The notes beneath the pieces are model-generated. The model was not told where the DNA came from, ran no database searches, and saw nothing but the letters and a program-made list of their open reading frames with translations. From positions 44,920,500-44,984,499 of the forward strand of contig NC_089236.1 in NCBI RefSeq assembly GCF_963924675.1: a stretch of DNA of 64,000 nt, in the 5' to 3' direction. The stretch comes from Phocoena phocoena (taxonomy: Eukaryota; Chordata; Mammalia; Artiodactyla; Phocoenidae). The translations under genes and the position numbers were made by a program. Below, in pieces: positions 11,136-23,558 of this stretch. The stretch's first letter is position 1. Every line of letters starts with the position of its first letter.

Positions 11136-12516
11136 GAACGCAAGGGGACTTTCTTCTGGAGGCACGCTGACTTCAGGCAGGAGGTCCTAGATGGAATGCG
11201 AGGCCGAGGGTGCTCTCAGTGCAGGTCAGACTAGGGCAAGGCGTAAGACCTCAAGGCCTGTGAGACGTGCCAAAATTCTGTTCGTGAACGTGTGGGTGTG
11301 ATGGGGAAATTAAGCTGCTTCGGTGGAGACTGCTGTGCGTTTCCCTACCCTCGGCGTAGAGAGAGTTGGTTCCAAAGGGCTACGGGGCTGGATGTTGCTT
11401 AGTAGACCTAGGGGGTACTACGGTTAGTCTGTGTTCCAGCTTGAACCAGGGAGCCCACGCGATTTTCCTAGGTGTCCGGAAAACTCTACTGCCATCAAAG
11501 ATATGCAGAGCAGAGGCTACAGCCTCATGGAAAGTGCTGCACACCTCCGTTTCTGCAGGGCAAGTCCGGCCTTAACCTACAGGCATGTGCTCACTCTGAG
11601 TGTCCCGTTAGCGACACAGCTTTGAAAGATGCTGACTTTCTCCTCGAGCTGAGTGACTTCAGGTACGAGGTCCGCGAAGTATGCAAAGCACAGTGTTTTT
11701 TCTTGGCAGCTCACACAAGCGCGGCAACCGGTATTTCCTGGGCGCTTCGGACACACCAGAAATCGTGTCCTGAAGCTGTTTGAGGGCTCTGGAAATAGAG
11801 CTCTCCTCAAGGAACGCGCAGTGTGTTGACCATCACTCGGCACGCACGCAGTGCATCGGAGGGGAAGACGACTGGGCCTCGATGTTGCTCAGCTGGTCCA
11901 CCGGGGTCTGGAGATACTCACTGACAATGGAGGAAAATGGATGCAAACCAGAGGGGCCTACGAGTCCTCAGAAGGGTACTTCCCTGAAAGTAAAGGCGAA
12001 GAGCTACTAAGAACTCGTGGAAACAGCTGCATGCCTCCCTTTCTGCCCGGCTACTCAGGGCCTAACCTGGAGGCAAGTTCTCACGTTGAGTTTCTCTTGA
12101 CTTCTAGAGCTTGTCAGGCTGACCACCACGGCGGCCATGGAAGCACCTGGTTTAGACCGAGCAAATTCAGTTTCTTCCCAGAAGCATTCCTACAGGGTTC
12201 CCAGGCCTGTCAACAGCAGGGATTTCAGGTAGCATCAACGCACCGTGAATGCAGCCTTCCAAATTGGAAAGCGAGGATGTTTAAATCAGGCCCCCGATTT
12301 CATGCGCAAACGCAGCATACATTGCTGTTGTTTCTAACAAGTCAAAAGAGACACATGGCCCCTTGTGTTTGCTTGCCTGAATCAGCTTCTCGAAGCAGGG
12401 GGTTGTGCATCAAGTGGACTGCCTCAACCAAGGAACGCCCTAGCTACTCCTCTGGGGCCTGTTGCTATTCAGAAGCCTGCATTGCCACCGCAAGAAGCGG
12501 ACTGAAATTGCAGTAA
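11136..12516. repeat. Satellite unit 9, family L, open frame broken (1381 bp)
   Basis: Partner of unit 4, leader patch 11365-11447. Private bases include C at 11720 (caagcgcgg) and A at 11829. The A turns TGC into TGA at 11827-11829 and ends the recurrent open frame. It carries gcagtgcatc as unit 3 does, so this base has moved between registers. Confidence 0.95.
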
Positions 12517-13896
12517 GAACGCAAGGGGACTTTCTTCTGGAGGCACGGTGACTTCAGGCAGGAGGTCCTAGATGGAATGCGAGGGCGAGGGTGCTCTCAG
12601 TGCAGGTCAGACTAGGGCAAGGCCTAAGACCTCAAGGCCTGTGAGACGTGCCAAAATTCTGTTCGTGAACGTGTGGGTGTGATGGGGAAATTAAGCTGCT
12701 TCGGTGGAGACTGCTGTGCGTTTCCCTACCCTCGGCGTAGAGAGAGTGGCTCCAAAGGGCTACGGGGCTGGATGTTGCTTAGGAGACCTAAGGGGTCCTG
12801 GGGTTAGTCTGTTTTCCAGCCGGGAACAGGGACCCCACGCGATTTTCCTAGGTGTCCGGAAAACTCTACTGCCATCAAAGATATGCAGAGCAGAGGCTAC
12901 GGCCTCATGGAAAGTGCTGCACGCCTCCGTTTCTGCAGGGCAAGTCCGGCCTTAACCTACAGGCATGTGCTCACACTGAGTGTCCCGTTAGCGACACAGC
13001 TTTGAAAGATGCTGACTTTCTCCTCGAGCTGAGTGACTTCAGGTACGAGGTCCGCGAAGTATGCAAAGCACAGTGTTTTTTCTTGGCAGCTCACACAAGG
13101 GCGGCAACCGGTATTTCCTGGGCGCTTCGGACACACCAGAAATCGTGTCCTGAAGCTGTTTGAGGGCTCTGGAAATAGAGCTCTCCTCAAGGAACGCGCA
13201 GTGTGTTGCCCATCACTCGGCACGCACGCAGGGCATCGGAGGGGAAGACGACTGGGCCTCGATGTTGCTCAGCTGGTCCACCGGGGTCTGGAGATACTCA
13301 CTGACAATGGAGGAAAATGGATGCAAACCAGAGGGGCCTACGAGTCCTCAGAAGGGTACTTCCCTGAAAGTAAAGGCGAAGAGCTACTAAGAACTCGTGG
13401 AAACAGCTGCATGCCTCCCTTTCTGCCCGGCTACTCAGGGCCTAACCTGGAGGCAAGTTCTCACGTTGAGTTTCTCTTGACTTCTAGAGCTTGTCAGGCT
13501 GACCACCACGGCGGCCATGGAAGCACCTGGTTTAGACCGAGCAAATTCAGTTTCTTCCCAGAAGCATTCCTACAGGGTTCCCAGGCCTGTCAACAGCAGG
13601 GATTTCAGGTAGCATCAACGCACCGTGAATGCAGCCTTCCAAATTGGAAAGCGAGGATGTTTAAATCAGGCCCCCGATTTCATGCGCAAACGCAGCATAC
13701 ATTGCTGTTGTTTCTAACAAGTCAAAAGAGACACATGGCCCCTTGTGTTTGCTTGCCTGAATCAGCTTCTCGAAGCAGGGGGTTGTGCATCAAGTGGACT
13801 GCCTCAACCAAGGAACGCCCTAGCTACTCCTCTGGGGCCTGTTGCTATTCAGAAGCCTGCATTGCCACCGCAAGAAGCGGACTGAAATTGCAGTAA
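12517..13896. repeat. Satellite unit 10, hybrid E/L (1380 bp)
   Basis: The leader is E-like (gttttccagc, gggacccc, ccatcaaag, tcacactgag at 12975). From 13071 the body is L (cacagtgttttttc, aaattcag, ctgttgct tail). The change of family lies between 12975 and 13071. This is where the five-unit repeat of the left end breaks down: the matching unit 5 is pure D. Confidence 0.88.
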
Positions 13897-15276
13897 GAAC
13901 GCAAGGGGACTTTCTTCTGGAGGCACGGTGACTTCAGGCAGGAGGTCCTAGATGGAATGCGAGGCCGAGGGTGCTCTCAGTGCAGGTCAGACTAGGGCAA
14001 GGCGTAAGACCTCAAGGCCTGTGAGACGTGCCAAAATTCTGTTCGTGAACGTGTGGGTGTGATGGGGAAATTAAGCTGCTTCGGTGGAGACTGCTGTGCG
14101 TTTCCCTACCCTCGGCGTAGAGAGAGTGGCTCCAAAGGGCTACGGGGCTGGATGTTGCTTAGGAGACCTAAGGGGTCCTGGGGTTAGTCTGTTTTCCAGC
14201 CGGGAACAGGGACCCCACGCGATTTTCCTAGGTGTCCGGAAAACTCTACTGCCATCAAAGATATGCAGAGCAGAGGCTACGGCCTCATGGAAAGTGCTGC
14301 ACGCCTCCGTTTCTGCAGTGCAAGTCCGGCCTTAACCTACAGGCATGTGCTCACACTGAGTGTCCCGTTAGCGACACAGCTTTGAAAGATGCTGACTTTC
14401 TCCTCGAGCTGAGTGACTTCAGGTACGAGGTCCACGAAGTATGCAAAGCAGAGTGTTTTCTCTTGGCAGCTCACACAAGGGAGGCAACCGGTATTTCCTG
14501 GGCGCTTCGGACACACCAGAAATCGTGTCCTGAAGCTGTTAGAGGGCTCTGGAAATAGAGCTCTCCTCAAGGAACGCGCAGTGTGTTGCCCATCACTCGG
14601 CACGCACGCAGGGCATCGGACGGGAAGACCACTGGGCCTCGATGTTGCTCAGCTGGTCCACCGGGGTCTGGAGATACTCACTGACAATGGAGGAAAATGG
14701 ATGCAAACCAGAGGGGCCTACGAGTCCTCAGAAGGGTACTTCCCTGAAAGTAAATGCGAAGAGCTACTAAGAACTCGTGGAAACAGCTGCATGCCTCCCT
14801 TTCTGCCCGGCTACTCAGGGCCTAACCTGGAGGCAAGTTCTCAGGTTGAGTTTCTCTTGACTTCTAGAGCTTGTCAGGCTGACCACCACGGCGGCCATGG
14901 AAGTACCTGGTTTAGACCGAGCAAACTCAGTTTCTTCCCAGAAGCATTCCTACAGGGTTCCCAGGCCTGTCAACAGCAGGGATTTCAGGTAGCTTCAACG
15001 CACCTTGAATGCAGCCTTCCAAATTGGAAAGGGAGGATGTTTAAATCAGGCCCCCGATTTCATGCGCAAACACAGCATACATTGCTGTTGTTTCTAATAA
15101 GTCAAAAGAGACACATGGCCCCTTGTGTTTGCTTGCCTGAATCAGCTTCTCGAAGCAGGGGGTTGTGCATCAAGTGGACTACCTCAACTAAGGAACGCCC
15201 TAGCTACTCCTCTGGGGCCTGTGGCTATTCAGAAGCCTGCATTGCCACCGCAAGAAGCGGACTGAAATTGCAGTAA
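13897..15276. repeat. Satellite unit 11, family E (1380 bp)
   Basis: Full E marker set: gttttccagc, gggaggca, cggacggg, aaatgcg, agtacctgg, caccttgaatg, aaagggag, aacacagc, ctaataag, actacctcaac. Private changes against its partner unit 14 (offset 4,141) are cagtgcaag and gtccacgaag. The open frame is intact. Confidence 0.94.
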
Positions 15277-16657
15277 GAACGCAAGGGGACTTTCTTCTGG
15301 AGGCACGGTGACTTCCGGCAGGAGGTCCTAGATGGAATGCGAGGCCGAGGGTGCTCTCAGTGCAGGTCAGACTAGGGCAAGGCGTAAGACCTCAAGGCCT
15401 GTGAGACGTTCCAAAGTTCTGTTCATGAACGTGTGTGTGTGATGGGGAAATTAAGCTGCTTCGGTGGAGACTGCTGTGTGTTTCCCTACCCTCGGCGTAG
15501 AGAGAGTTGGTTCCAAAGGGCTACGGGGCTGGATGTTGCTTAGTAGACCTAGGGGGTACTACGGTTAGTCTGTGTTCCAGCTTGAACCAGGGAGCCCACG
15601 CGATTTTCCTAGGTGTCCGGAAAACTCTACTGCCATAAAAGATATGCAGAGCAGAGGCTACAGCCTCATGGAAAGTGCTGCACACCTCCGTTTCTGCAGG
15701 GCAAGTCCGGCCTTAACCTACAGGCATGTGCTCACTCTGAGTGTCCCGTTAGGGACACAGCTTTGAAAGATGCTGACTTTCTCCTCGAGCTGAGTGACTT
15801 CAGGTACGAGGTCCGCGAAGTATGCAACGCACAGTGTTTTTTCTTGGCAGCTCATACAAGGGCGGCAACCGGTATTTCCTGGGCGCTTCGGACACACCAG
15901 AAATCGTGTCCTGAAGCTGTTTGAGGGCTCTGGAAATAGAGCTCTCCTCAAGGAACGCGCAGTGTGTTGCCCATCACTCGGCACGCACGCAGGGCATCGG
16001 AGGGGAAGACGACTGGGCCTCGATGTTGCTCAGCTCGTCCACCGGGGTCTGGAGATACTCACTGACAATGGAGGAAAATGGATGCAAACCAGAGGGGCCT
16101 ACGAGTCCTCAGAAGGGTACTTCCCTGAAAGTAAAGGCGAAGAGCTACTAAGAACTCGTGAAAACAGCTGCATGCCTCCCTTTCTGCCCGGCTACTCAGG
16201 GCCTAACCTGGAGGCAAATTCTCACGTTGAGTTTCTCTTGACTTCTAGAGCTTGTCAGGCTGACCACCACGGCGGCCATGGAAGCACCTGGTTTAGACCG
16301 AGCAAATTCAGTTTCTTCCCAGAAGCATTCCTACAGGGTTCCCAGGCCTGTCAACAGCAGGGATTTCAGGTAGCATCAACGCACCGTGAATGCAGCCTTC
16401 CAAATTGGAAAGCGAGGATGTTTAAATCAGGCCCCCGATTTCATGCGCAAACGCAGCATACATTGCTGTTGTTTCTAACAAGTCAAAAGAGACACATGGC
16501 CCCTTGTGTTTGCTTGCCTGAATCAGCTTCTCGAAGCAGGGGGTTGTGCATCAAGTGGACTGCCTCAACCAAGGAACGCCCTAGCTACTCCTCTGGGGCC
16601 TGTTGCTATTCAGAAGCCTGCATTGCCACCGCAAGAAGGGGACTGAAATTGCAGTAA
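15277..16657. repeat. Satellite unit 12, family L with C-like tail (1381 bp)
   Basis: Leader patch 15506-15588, preceded by gttccaaagttc and gtgtgtgtgatg, the form that follows E monomers. Private marks include acttccggc, ttagggac, ctcatacaag, cgtgaaaac and gcaaattct. It shares gcaacgcac and agctcgtcc with partner unit 15. It ends with agaagggg, as C monomers do. Confidence 0.93.
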
Positions 16658-18037
16658 GAACGCAAGGGGACTTTCTTCTGGAGGCACGGTGACTTCAGGC
16701 AGGAGGTCCTAGATGGAATGCGAGGGCGAGGGTGCTCTCAGTGCAGGTCAGACTAGGGCAAGGCGTAAGACCTCAAGGCCTGTGAGACGTGCCAAAATTC
16801 TGTTCATGAACGTGTGGGTGTGATGGGGAAATTAAGCTGCTTCGGTGGAGACTGCTGTGCGTTTCCCTACCCTCGGCGTAGAGAGAGTGGCTCCAAAGGG
16901 CTACGGGGCTGGATGTTGCTTAGGAGACCTAAGGGGTCCTGGGGTTAGTCTGTGTTCCAGCCGGGAACAGGGAGCCCACGCGATTTTCCTAGGTGTCCGG
17001 AAAACTCTACTGCCATAAAAGATATGCAGAGCAGAGGCTACGGCCTCAAGGAAAGTGCTGCACGCCTGCGTTTCTGCAGGGCAAGTCCGGCCTTAACCTA
17101 CAGGCATGTGCTCACACTGAGTGTCCCGTTAGCGACACAGCTTTGAAAGATGCTGACTTTCTCCTCGAGCTGAGTGACTTCAGGTACGAGGTCCGCGAAG
17201 TATGCAAAGCAGAGTGTTTTCCCTTGGCAGCTCACACAATGGCGGCAACCGGTATTTCCTGGGCGCTTCGGACACACCAGAAATCGTGTCCTGAAGCTGT
17301 TTGAGGGCTCTGGAAATAGAGCTCTCCTCAAGGAACGCGCAGTGTGTTTCCCATCACTCGGCACGCACGGAGGACATCGGAGGGGAAGACCACTGGGCCT
17401 CGATGTTGCTCAGCTGGTCCACCAGGGTCTGGAGATACTCACTGACAATGGAGGAAAATGGATGCAAACCAGAGGGGCCTACGAGTCCTCAGAAGGGTAC
17501 TTCCCTGAAAGTAAAGGCGAAGAGCTACTAAGAACTCGTGGAAACAGCTGCATGCCTCCCTTTCTGCCCGGCTACTCAGGGCCTAACCTGGAGGCAAGTT
17601 CTCACGTTGAGTTTCTCTTGACTTCTAGAGCTTGTCAGGCTGACCACCACGGCGGCCATGGAAGCACCTGGTTTAGACCGAGCAAATTCAGTTTCTTCCC
17701 AGAAGCATTCCTACAGGGTTCCCAGGCCTGTCAACAGCAGGGATTTCAGGTAGCATCAACGCACCGTGAATGCAGCCTTCCAAATTGGAAAGCGAGGATG
17801 TTTAAATCAGGCCCCCGATTTCATGCGCAAACGCAGCATACATTGCTGTTGTTTCTAACAAGTCAAAAGAGACACATGGCCCCTTGTGTTTGCTTGCCTG
17901 AATCAGCTTCTCGAAGCAGGGGGTTGTGCATCAAGTGGACTGCCTCAACCAAGGAACGCCCTAGCTACTCCTCTGGGGCCTGTTGCTATTCAGAAGCCTG
18001 CATTGCCACCGCAAGAAGCGGACTGAAATTGCAGTAA
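16658..18037. repeat. Satellite unit 13, hybrid D/L (1380 bp)
   Basis: The front is D (cctcaagg, gcctgcgt, caatggcgg, caccaggg up to 17424). From aaattcag at 17687 onward it follows L, with the ctgttgct tail. The switch lies between 17424 and 17687. It also has gtgtttccc, otherwise typical of B. Confidence 0.88.
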
Positions 18038-19417
18038 GAACGCAAGGGGACTTTCTTCTGGAGGCACGGTGACTTCAGGCAGGAGGTCCTAGATGGAATG
18101 CGAGGCCGAGGGTGCTCTCAGTGCAGGTCAGACTAGGGCAAGGCGTAAGACCTCAAGGCCTGTGAGACGTGCCAAAATTCTGTTCGTGAACGTGTGGGTG
18201 TGATGGGGAAATTAAGCTGCTTCGGTGGAGACTGCTGTGCGTTTCCCTACCCTCGGCGTAGAGAGAGTGGCTCCAAAGGGCTACGGGGCTGGATGTTGCT
18301 TAGGAGACCTAAGGGGTCCTGGGGTTAGTCTGTTTTCCAGCCGGGAACAGGGACCCCACGCGATTTTCCTAGGTGTCCGGAAAACTCTACTGCCATCAAA
18401 GATATGCAGAGCAGAGGCTACGGCCTCATGGAAAGTGCTGCACGCCTCCGTTTCTGCAGGGCAAGTCCGGCCTTAACCTACAGGCATGTGCTCACACTGA
18501 GTGTCCCGTTAGCGACACAGCTTTGAAAGATGCTGACTTTCTCCTCGAGCTGAGTGACTTCAGGTACGAGGTCCGCGAAGTATGCAAAGCAGAGTGTTTT
18601 CTCTTGGCAGCTCACACAAGGGAGGCAACCGGTATTTCCTGGGCGCTTCGGACACACCAGAAATCGTGTCCTGAAGCTGTTAGAGGGCTCTGGAAATAGA
18701 GCTCTCCTCAAGGAACGCGCAGTGTGTTGCCCATCACTCGGCACGCACGCAGGGCATCGGACGGGAAGACCACTGGGCCTCGATGTTGCTCAGCTGGTCC
18801 ACCGGGGTCTGGAGATACTCACTGACAATGGAGGAAAATGGATGCAAACCAGAGGGGCCTACGAGTCCTCAGAAGGGTACTTCCCTGAAAGTAAATGCGA
18901 AGAGCTACTAAGAACTCGTGGAAACAGCTGCATGCCTCCCTTTCTGCCCGGCTACTCAGGGCCTAACCTGGAGGCAAGTTCTCAGGTTGAGTTTCTCTTG
19001 ACTTCTAGAGCTTGTCAGGCTGACCACCACGGCGGCCATGGAAGTACCTGGTTTAGACCGAGCAAACTCAGTTTCTTCCCAGAAGCATTCCTACAGGGTT
19101 CCCAGGCCTGTCAACAGCAGGGATTTCAGGTAGCTTCAACGCACCTTGAATGCAGCCTTCCAAATTGGAAAGGGAGGATGTTTAAATCAGGCCCCCGATT
19201 TCATGCGCAAACACAGCATACATTGCTGTTGTTTCTAATAAGTCAAAAGAGACACATGGCCCCTTGTGTTTGCTTGCCTGAATCAGCTTCTCGAAGCAGG
19301 GGGTTGTGCATCAAGTGGACTACCTCAACTAAGGAACGCCCTAGCTACTCCTCTGGGGCCTGTGGCTATTCAGAAGCCTGCATTGCCACCGCAAGAAGCG
19401 GACTGAAATTGCAGTAA
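18038..19417. repeat. Satellite unit 14, family E (1380 bp)
   Basis: Carries every E marker seen in unit 11 and lacks unit 11's private bases, so it is nearer to the E consensus. It is followed by the gttccaaagttc leader form of unit 15. The open frame is intact. Confidence 0.95.
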
Positions 19418-20798
19418 GAACGCAAGGGGACTTTCTTCTGGAGGCACGGTGACTTCAGGCAGGAGGTCCTAGATGGAATGCGAGGCCGAGGGTGCTCTCA
19501 GTGCAGGTCAGACTAGGGCAAGGCGTAAGACCTCAAGGCCTGTGAGACGTTCCAAAGTTCTGTTCATGAACGTGTGTGTGTGATGGGGAAATTAAGCTGC
19601 TTCGGTGGAGACTGCTGTGCGTTTCCCTACCCTCGGCGTAGAGAGAGTTGGTTCCAAAGGGCTACGGGGCTGGATGTTGCTTAGTAGACCTAGGGGGTAC
19701 TACGGTTAGTCTGTGTTCCAGCTTGAACCAGGGAGCCCACGCGATTTTCCTAGGTGTCCGGAAAACTCTACTGCCATAAAAGATATGCAGAGCAGAGGCT
19801 ACAGCCTCATGGAAAGTGCTGCACACCTCCGTTTCTGCAGGGCAAGTCCGGCCTTAACCTACAGGCATGTGCTCACTCTGAGTGTCCCGTTAGCGACACA
19901 GCTTTGAAAGATGCTGACTTTCTCCTCGAGCTGAGTGACTTCAGGTACGAGGTCCGCGAAGTATGCAACGCACAGTGTTTTTTCTTGGCAGCTCACACAA
20001 GGGCGGCAACCGGTATTTCCTGGGCGCTTCGGACACACCAGAAATCGTGTCCTGAAGCTGTTTGAGGGCTCTGGAAATAGAGCTCTCCTCAAGGAACGCG
20101 CAGTGTGTTGCCCATCACTCGGCACGCACGCAGGGCATCGGAGGGGAAGACGACTGGGCCTCGATGTTGCTCAGCTCGTCCACCGGGGTCTGGAGATACT
20201 CACTGACAATGGAGGAAAATGGATGTAAACCAGAGGGGCCTACGAGTCCTCAGAAGGGTACTTCCCTGAAAGTAAAGGCGAAGAGCTACTAAGAACTCGT
20301 GGAAACAGCTGCATGCCTCCCTTTCTGCCCGGCTACTCAGGGCCTAACCTGGAGGCAAGTTCTCACGTTGAGTTTCTCTTGACTTCTAGAGCTTGTCAGG
20401 CTGACCACCACGGCGGCCATGGAAGCACCTGGTTTAGACCGAGCAAATTCAGTTTCTTCCCAGAAGCATTCCTACAGGGTTCCCAGGCCTGTCAACAGCA
20501 GGGATTTCAGGTAGCATCAACGCACCGTGAATGCAGCCTTCCAAATTGGAAAGCGAGGATGTTTAAATCAGGCCCCCGATTTCATGCGCAAACGCAGCAT
20601 ACATTGCTGTTGTTTCTAACAAGTCAAAAGAGACACATGGCCCCTTGTGTTTGCTTGCCTGAATCAGCTTCTCGAAGCAGGGGGTTGTGCATCAAGTGGA
20701 CTGCCTCAACCAAGGAACGCCCTAGCTACTCCTCTGGGGCCTGTTGCTATTCAGAAGCCTGCATTGCCACCGCAAGAAGCGGACTGAAATTGCAGTAA
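19418..20798. repeat. Satellite unit 15, family L, open frame broken (1381 bp)
   Basis: Partner of unit 12 at +4,141. Leader patch 19647-19729, with gcaacgcac and agctcgtcc. CAA became TAA at 20226-20228 and stops the open frame. The next unit opens with aacacaagg, a mark shared with the L-to-S junctions at units 32/33 and 39/40. Confidence 0.95.
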
Positions 20799-22178
20799 GA
20801 ACACAAGGGGACTTTCTTCTGGAGGCACGGTGACTTCAGGCAGGAGGTCCTAGATGGAATGCGAGGGCGAGGGTGCTCTCAGTGCAGGTCAGACTAGGGC
20901 AAGGCGTAAGACCTCAAGGCCTGTGAGACGTGCCAAAATTCTGTTCATGAACGTGTGGGTGTGATGGGGAAATTAAGCTGCTTCGGTGGAGACTGCTGTG
21001 CGTTTCCCTACCCTCGGCGTAGAGAGAGTGGCTCCAAAGGGCTACGGGGCTGGATGTTGCTTAGGAGACCTAAGGGGTCCTGGGGTTAGTCTGTGTTCCA
21101 GCCGGGAAGAGGGAGCCCACGCGATTTTCCTAGGTGTCCGGAAAACTCTACTGCCATAAAAGATATGCAGAGCAGAGGCTCCGGCCTCATGGAAAGTGCT
21201 GCACGCCTCCGTTTCTGCAGGGCAAGTCCGGCCTTAACCTACAGGCATGTGCTCACACTGAGTGTCCCGTCAGCGACACAGCTTTGAAAGATGCTGACTT
21301 TCTCCTCGAGCTGAGTGACTTCAGGTACGAGGTCCGCGAAGTATGCAAAGCAGAGTGTTTTCTCTTGGCAGCTCACACAAGGGCGGCAACCGGTATTTCC
21401 TGGGCGCTTCGGACACACCAGAAATCGTGTCCTGAAGCTGTTTGAGGGCTCTGGAAATAGAGCTCTCCTCAAGGAACGCGCAGTGTGTTGCCCATCACTC
21501 GGCACGCACGCAGGGCATCGGAGGGGAAGACCACTGGGCCTCGATGTTGCTCAGCTGGTCCACCGGGGTCTGGAGATACTCACTGACAATGGAGGAAAAT
21601 GGATGCAAACCAGAGCGGCCTACGAGTCCTCAGAAGGGTAATTCCCTGAAAGTAAAGGCGAAGAGCTACTAAGAACTCGTGGAAACAGCTGCATGCCTCC
21701 CTTTCTGCCCGGCTACTCAGGGCCTAACCTGGAGGCAAGTTCTCACGTTGAGTTTCTCTTGACTTCTAGAGCTTGTCAGGCTGACCACCACGGCGGCCAT
21801 GGAAGCACCTGGTTTAGACCGAGCAAACTCAGTTTCTTCCCAGAAGCATTCCTACAGGGTTCCCAGGCCTGTCAACAGCAGGGATTTCAGGTAGCTTCAA
21901 CGCACCGTGAATGCAGCCTTCCAAATTGGAAAGCGAGGATGTTTAAATCAGGCCCCCGATTTCATGCGCAAACGCAGCATACATTGCTGTTGTTTCTAAC
22001 AAGTCAAAAGAGGAACATGGCCCCTTGTGTTTGCTTGCCTGAATCAGCTTCTCGAAGCAGGGGTTTGTGCATCAAGTGGACTGCCTCAACCAAGGAACGC
22101 CCTAGCTACTCCTCTGGGGCCTGTGGCTATTCAGAAGCCTGCATTGCCACCGCAAGAAGCGGACTGAAATTGCAGTAA
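20799..22178. repeat. Satellite unit 16, family S, open frame broken (1380 bp)
   Basis: The S mark is ggctccgg. Private changes are gggaagaggg, cccgtcagcg, cagagcggcc, ggtaattcc and gaggaacatg. The last C-to-A change in TAC makes TAA at 21639-21641 and ends the open frame. Otherwise it is close to unit 33. Confidence 0.93.
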
Positions 22179-23558
22179 GAACGCAAGGGGACTTTCTTCT
22201 GGAGGCACGGTGACTTCAGGCAGGAGGTCCTAGGTGGAATGCGAGGGCGAGGATGCTCTCAGTGCAGCTCAGACTATGGCAAGGAGTAAGACCTCAAGGC
22301 CTGTGAGACGTGCCAAAATTCTGTTCGTGAACGTGTGGGTATGATGGGGAAATTAAGCTGCTTCGGTGGAGATTGCTGTGCGTTTCACTACCCTCGGCGT
22401 AGAGAGAGTGGCTCCAAAGGGCTACGGGGCTGGATGTTGCTTAGGAGACCTAAGGGGTCCTGGGGTTAGTCTGTGTTCCAGCCGGGAACAGGGAGCCCAC
22501 ACGATTTTCCTAGGTGTCCGGAAAACTCTACTGCCATAAAAGATATGCAGAGCAGAGGCTACGGCCTCATGGAAAGTGCTGCACGCCTCGGTTTCTGCAG
22601 GGCAAGTCCGGCCTTAACCTACAGGCATGTGCTCACACTGAGTGTCCCGTTAGCGACACAGCTTTGAAAGATGCTGACTTTCTCCTCGAGCTGAGTGACT
22701 TCAGGTACGAGGTCCGCGAAGTATGCAAAGCAGAGTGTTTTCTCTTGGCAGCTCACACAAGGGCGGCAACCGGTATTTCCTGGGCGCTTCGGACACACCA
22801 GAAATCGTGTCCTGAAGCTGTTTGAGGGCTCTGGAAATAGAGTTCTCCTCAAGGAACGCGCAGTGTGTTGCCCATCACTCGGCACGCACGCAGGGCATCG
22901 GAGGGGAAGACCACTGGGCCTCGATGTTGCTCAGCTGGTCCACCGGGGTCTGGAGATACTCACTGACAATGGAGGAAAATGGATGCAAACCAGCGGGGCC
23001 TACGAGTCCTCAGAAGGGTACTTCCCTGAAAGTAAAGGCGAAGAGCTACTAAGAACTCGTGGAAACAGCTGCATGCCTCCCTATCTGCCCGGCTACTCAG
23101 GGCCTAACCTGGAGGCAAGTTCTCACGTTGAGTTTCTCTTGACTTCTAGATCTTGTCAGGCTGACCACCACGGCGGCCATGGAAGCACCTGGTTTAGACC
23201 AAGCAAACTCAGTTTCTTCCCAGAAGCATTCCTACAGGGTTCCCAGGCCTGTCAACAGCAGGGATTTCAGGTAGCTTCAACGCACCGTGAATGCAGCCTT
23301 CCAAATTGGAAAGCGAGGATGTTTAAATCAGGCCCCCGATTTCATGCGCAAACGCAGCATACATTGCTGTTGTTTCTAACAAGTCAAAAGAGACACATGG
23401 CCCTTTGTGTTTGCTTGCCTGAATCAGCTTCTCGAAGCAGGAGTTTGTGCATCAAGTGGACTGCCTCAACCAAGGAACGCCCTAGCTACTCCTCTGGGGC
23501 CTGTGGCTATTCAAAAGCCTGCATTGCCACCGCAAGAAGCAGACTGAAATTGCAGTAA
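22179..23558. repeat. Satellite unit 17, family R (1380 bp)
   Basis: R marks: cagactatggcaaggag, gtatgatg, tttcactacc, gagttctcc, ctatctgcc and agatcttg, which creates a BglII site at 23148-23153. The start (cctaggtgg) resembles family V. The tail tcaaaagcc leads into family A. Private bases include cccacacg, ccagcggggc and gcagactg. Confidence 0.92.
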
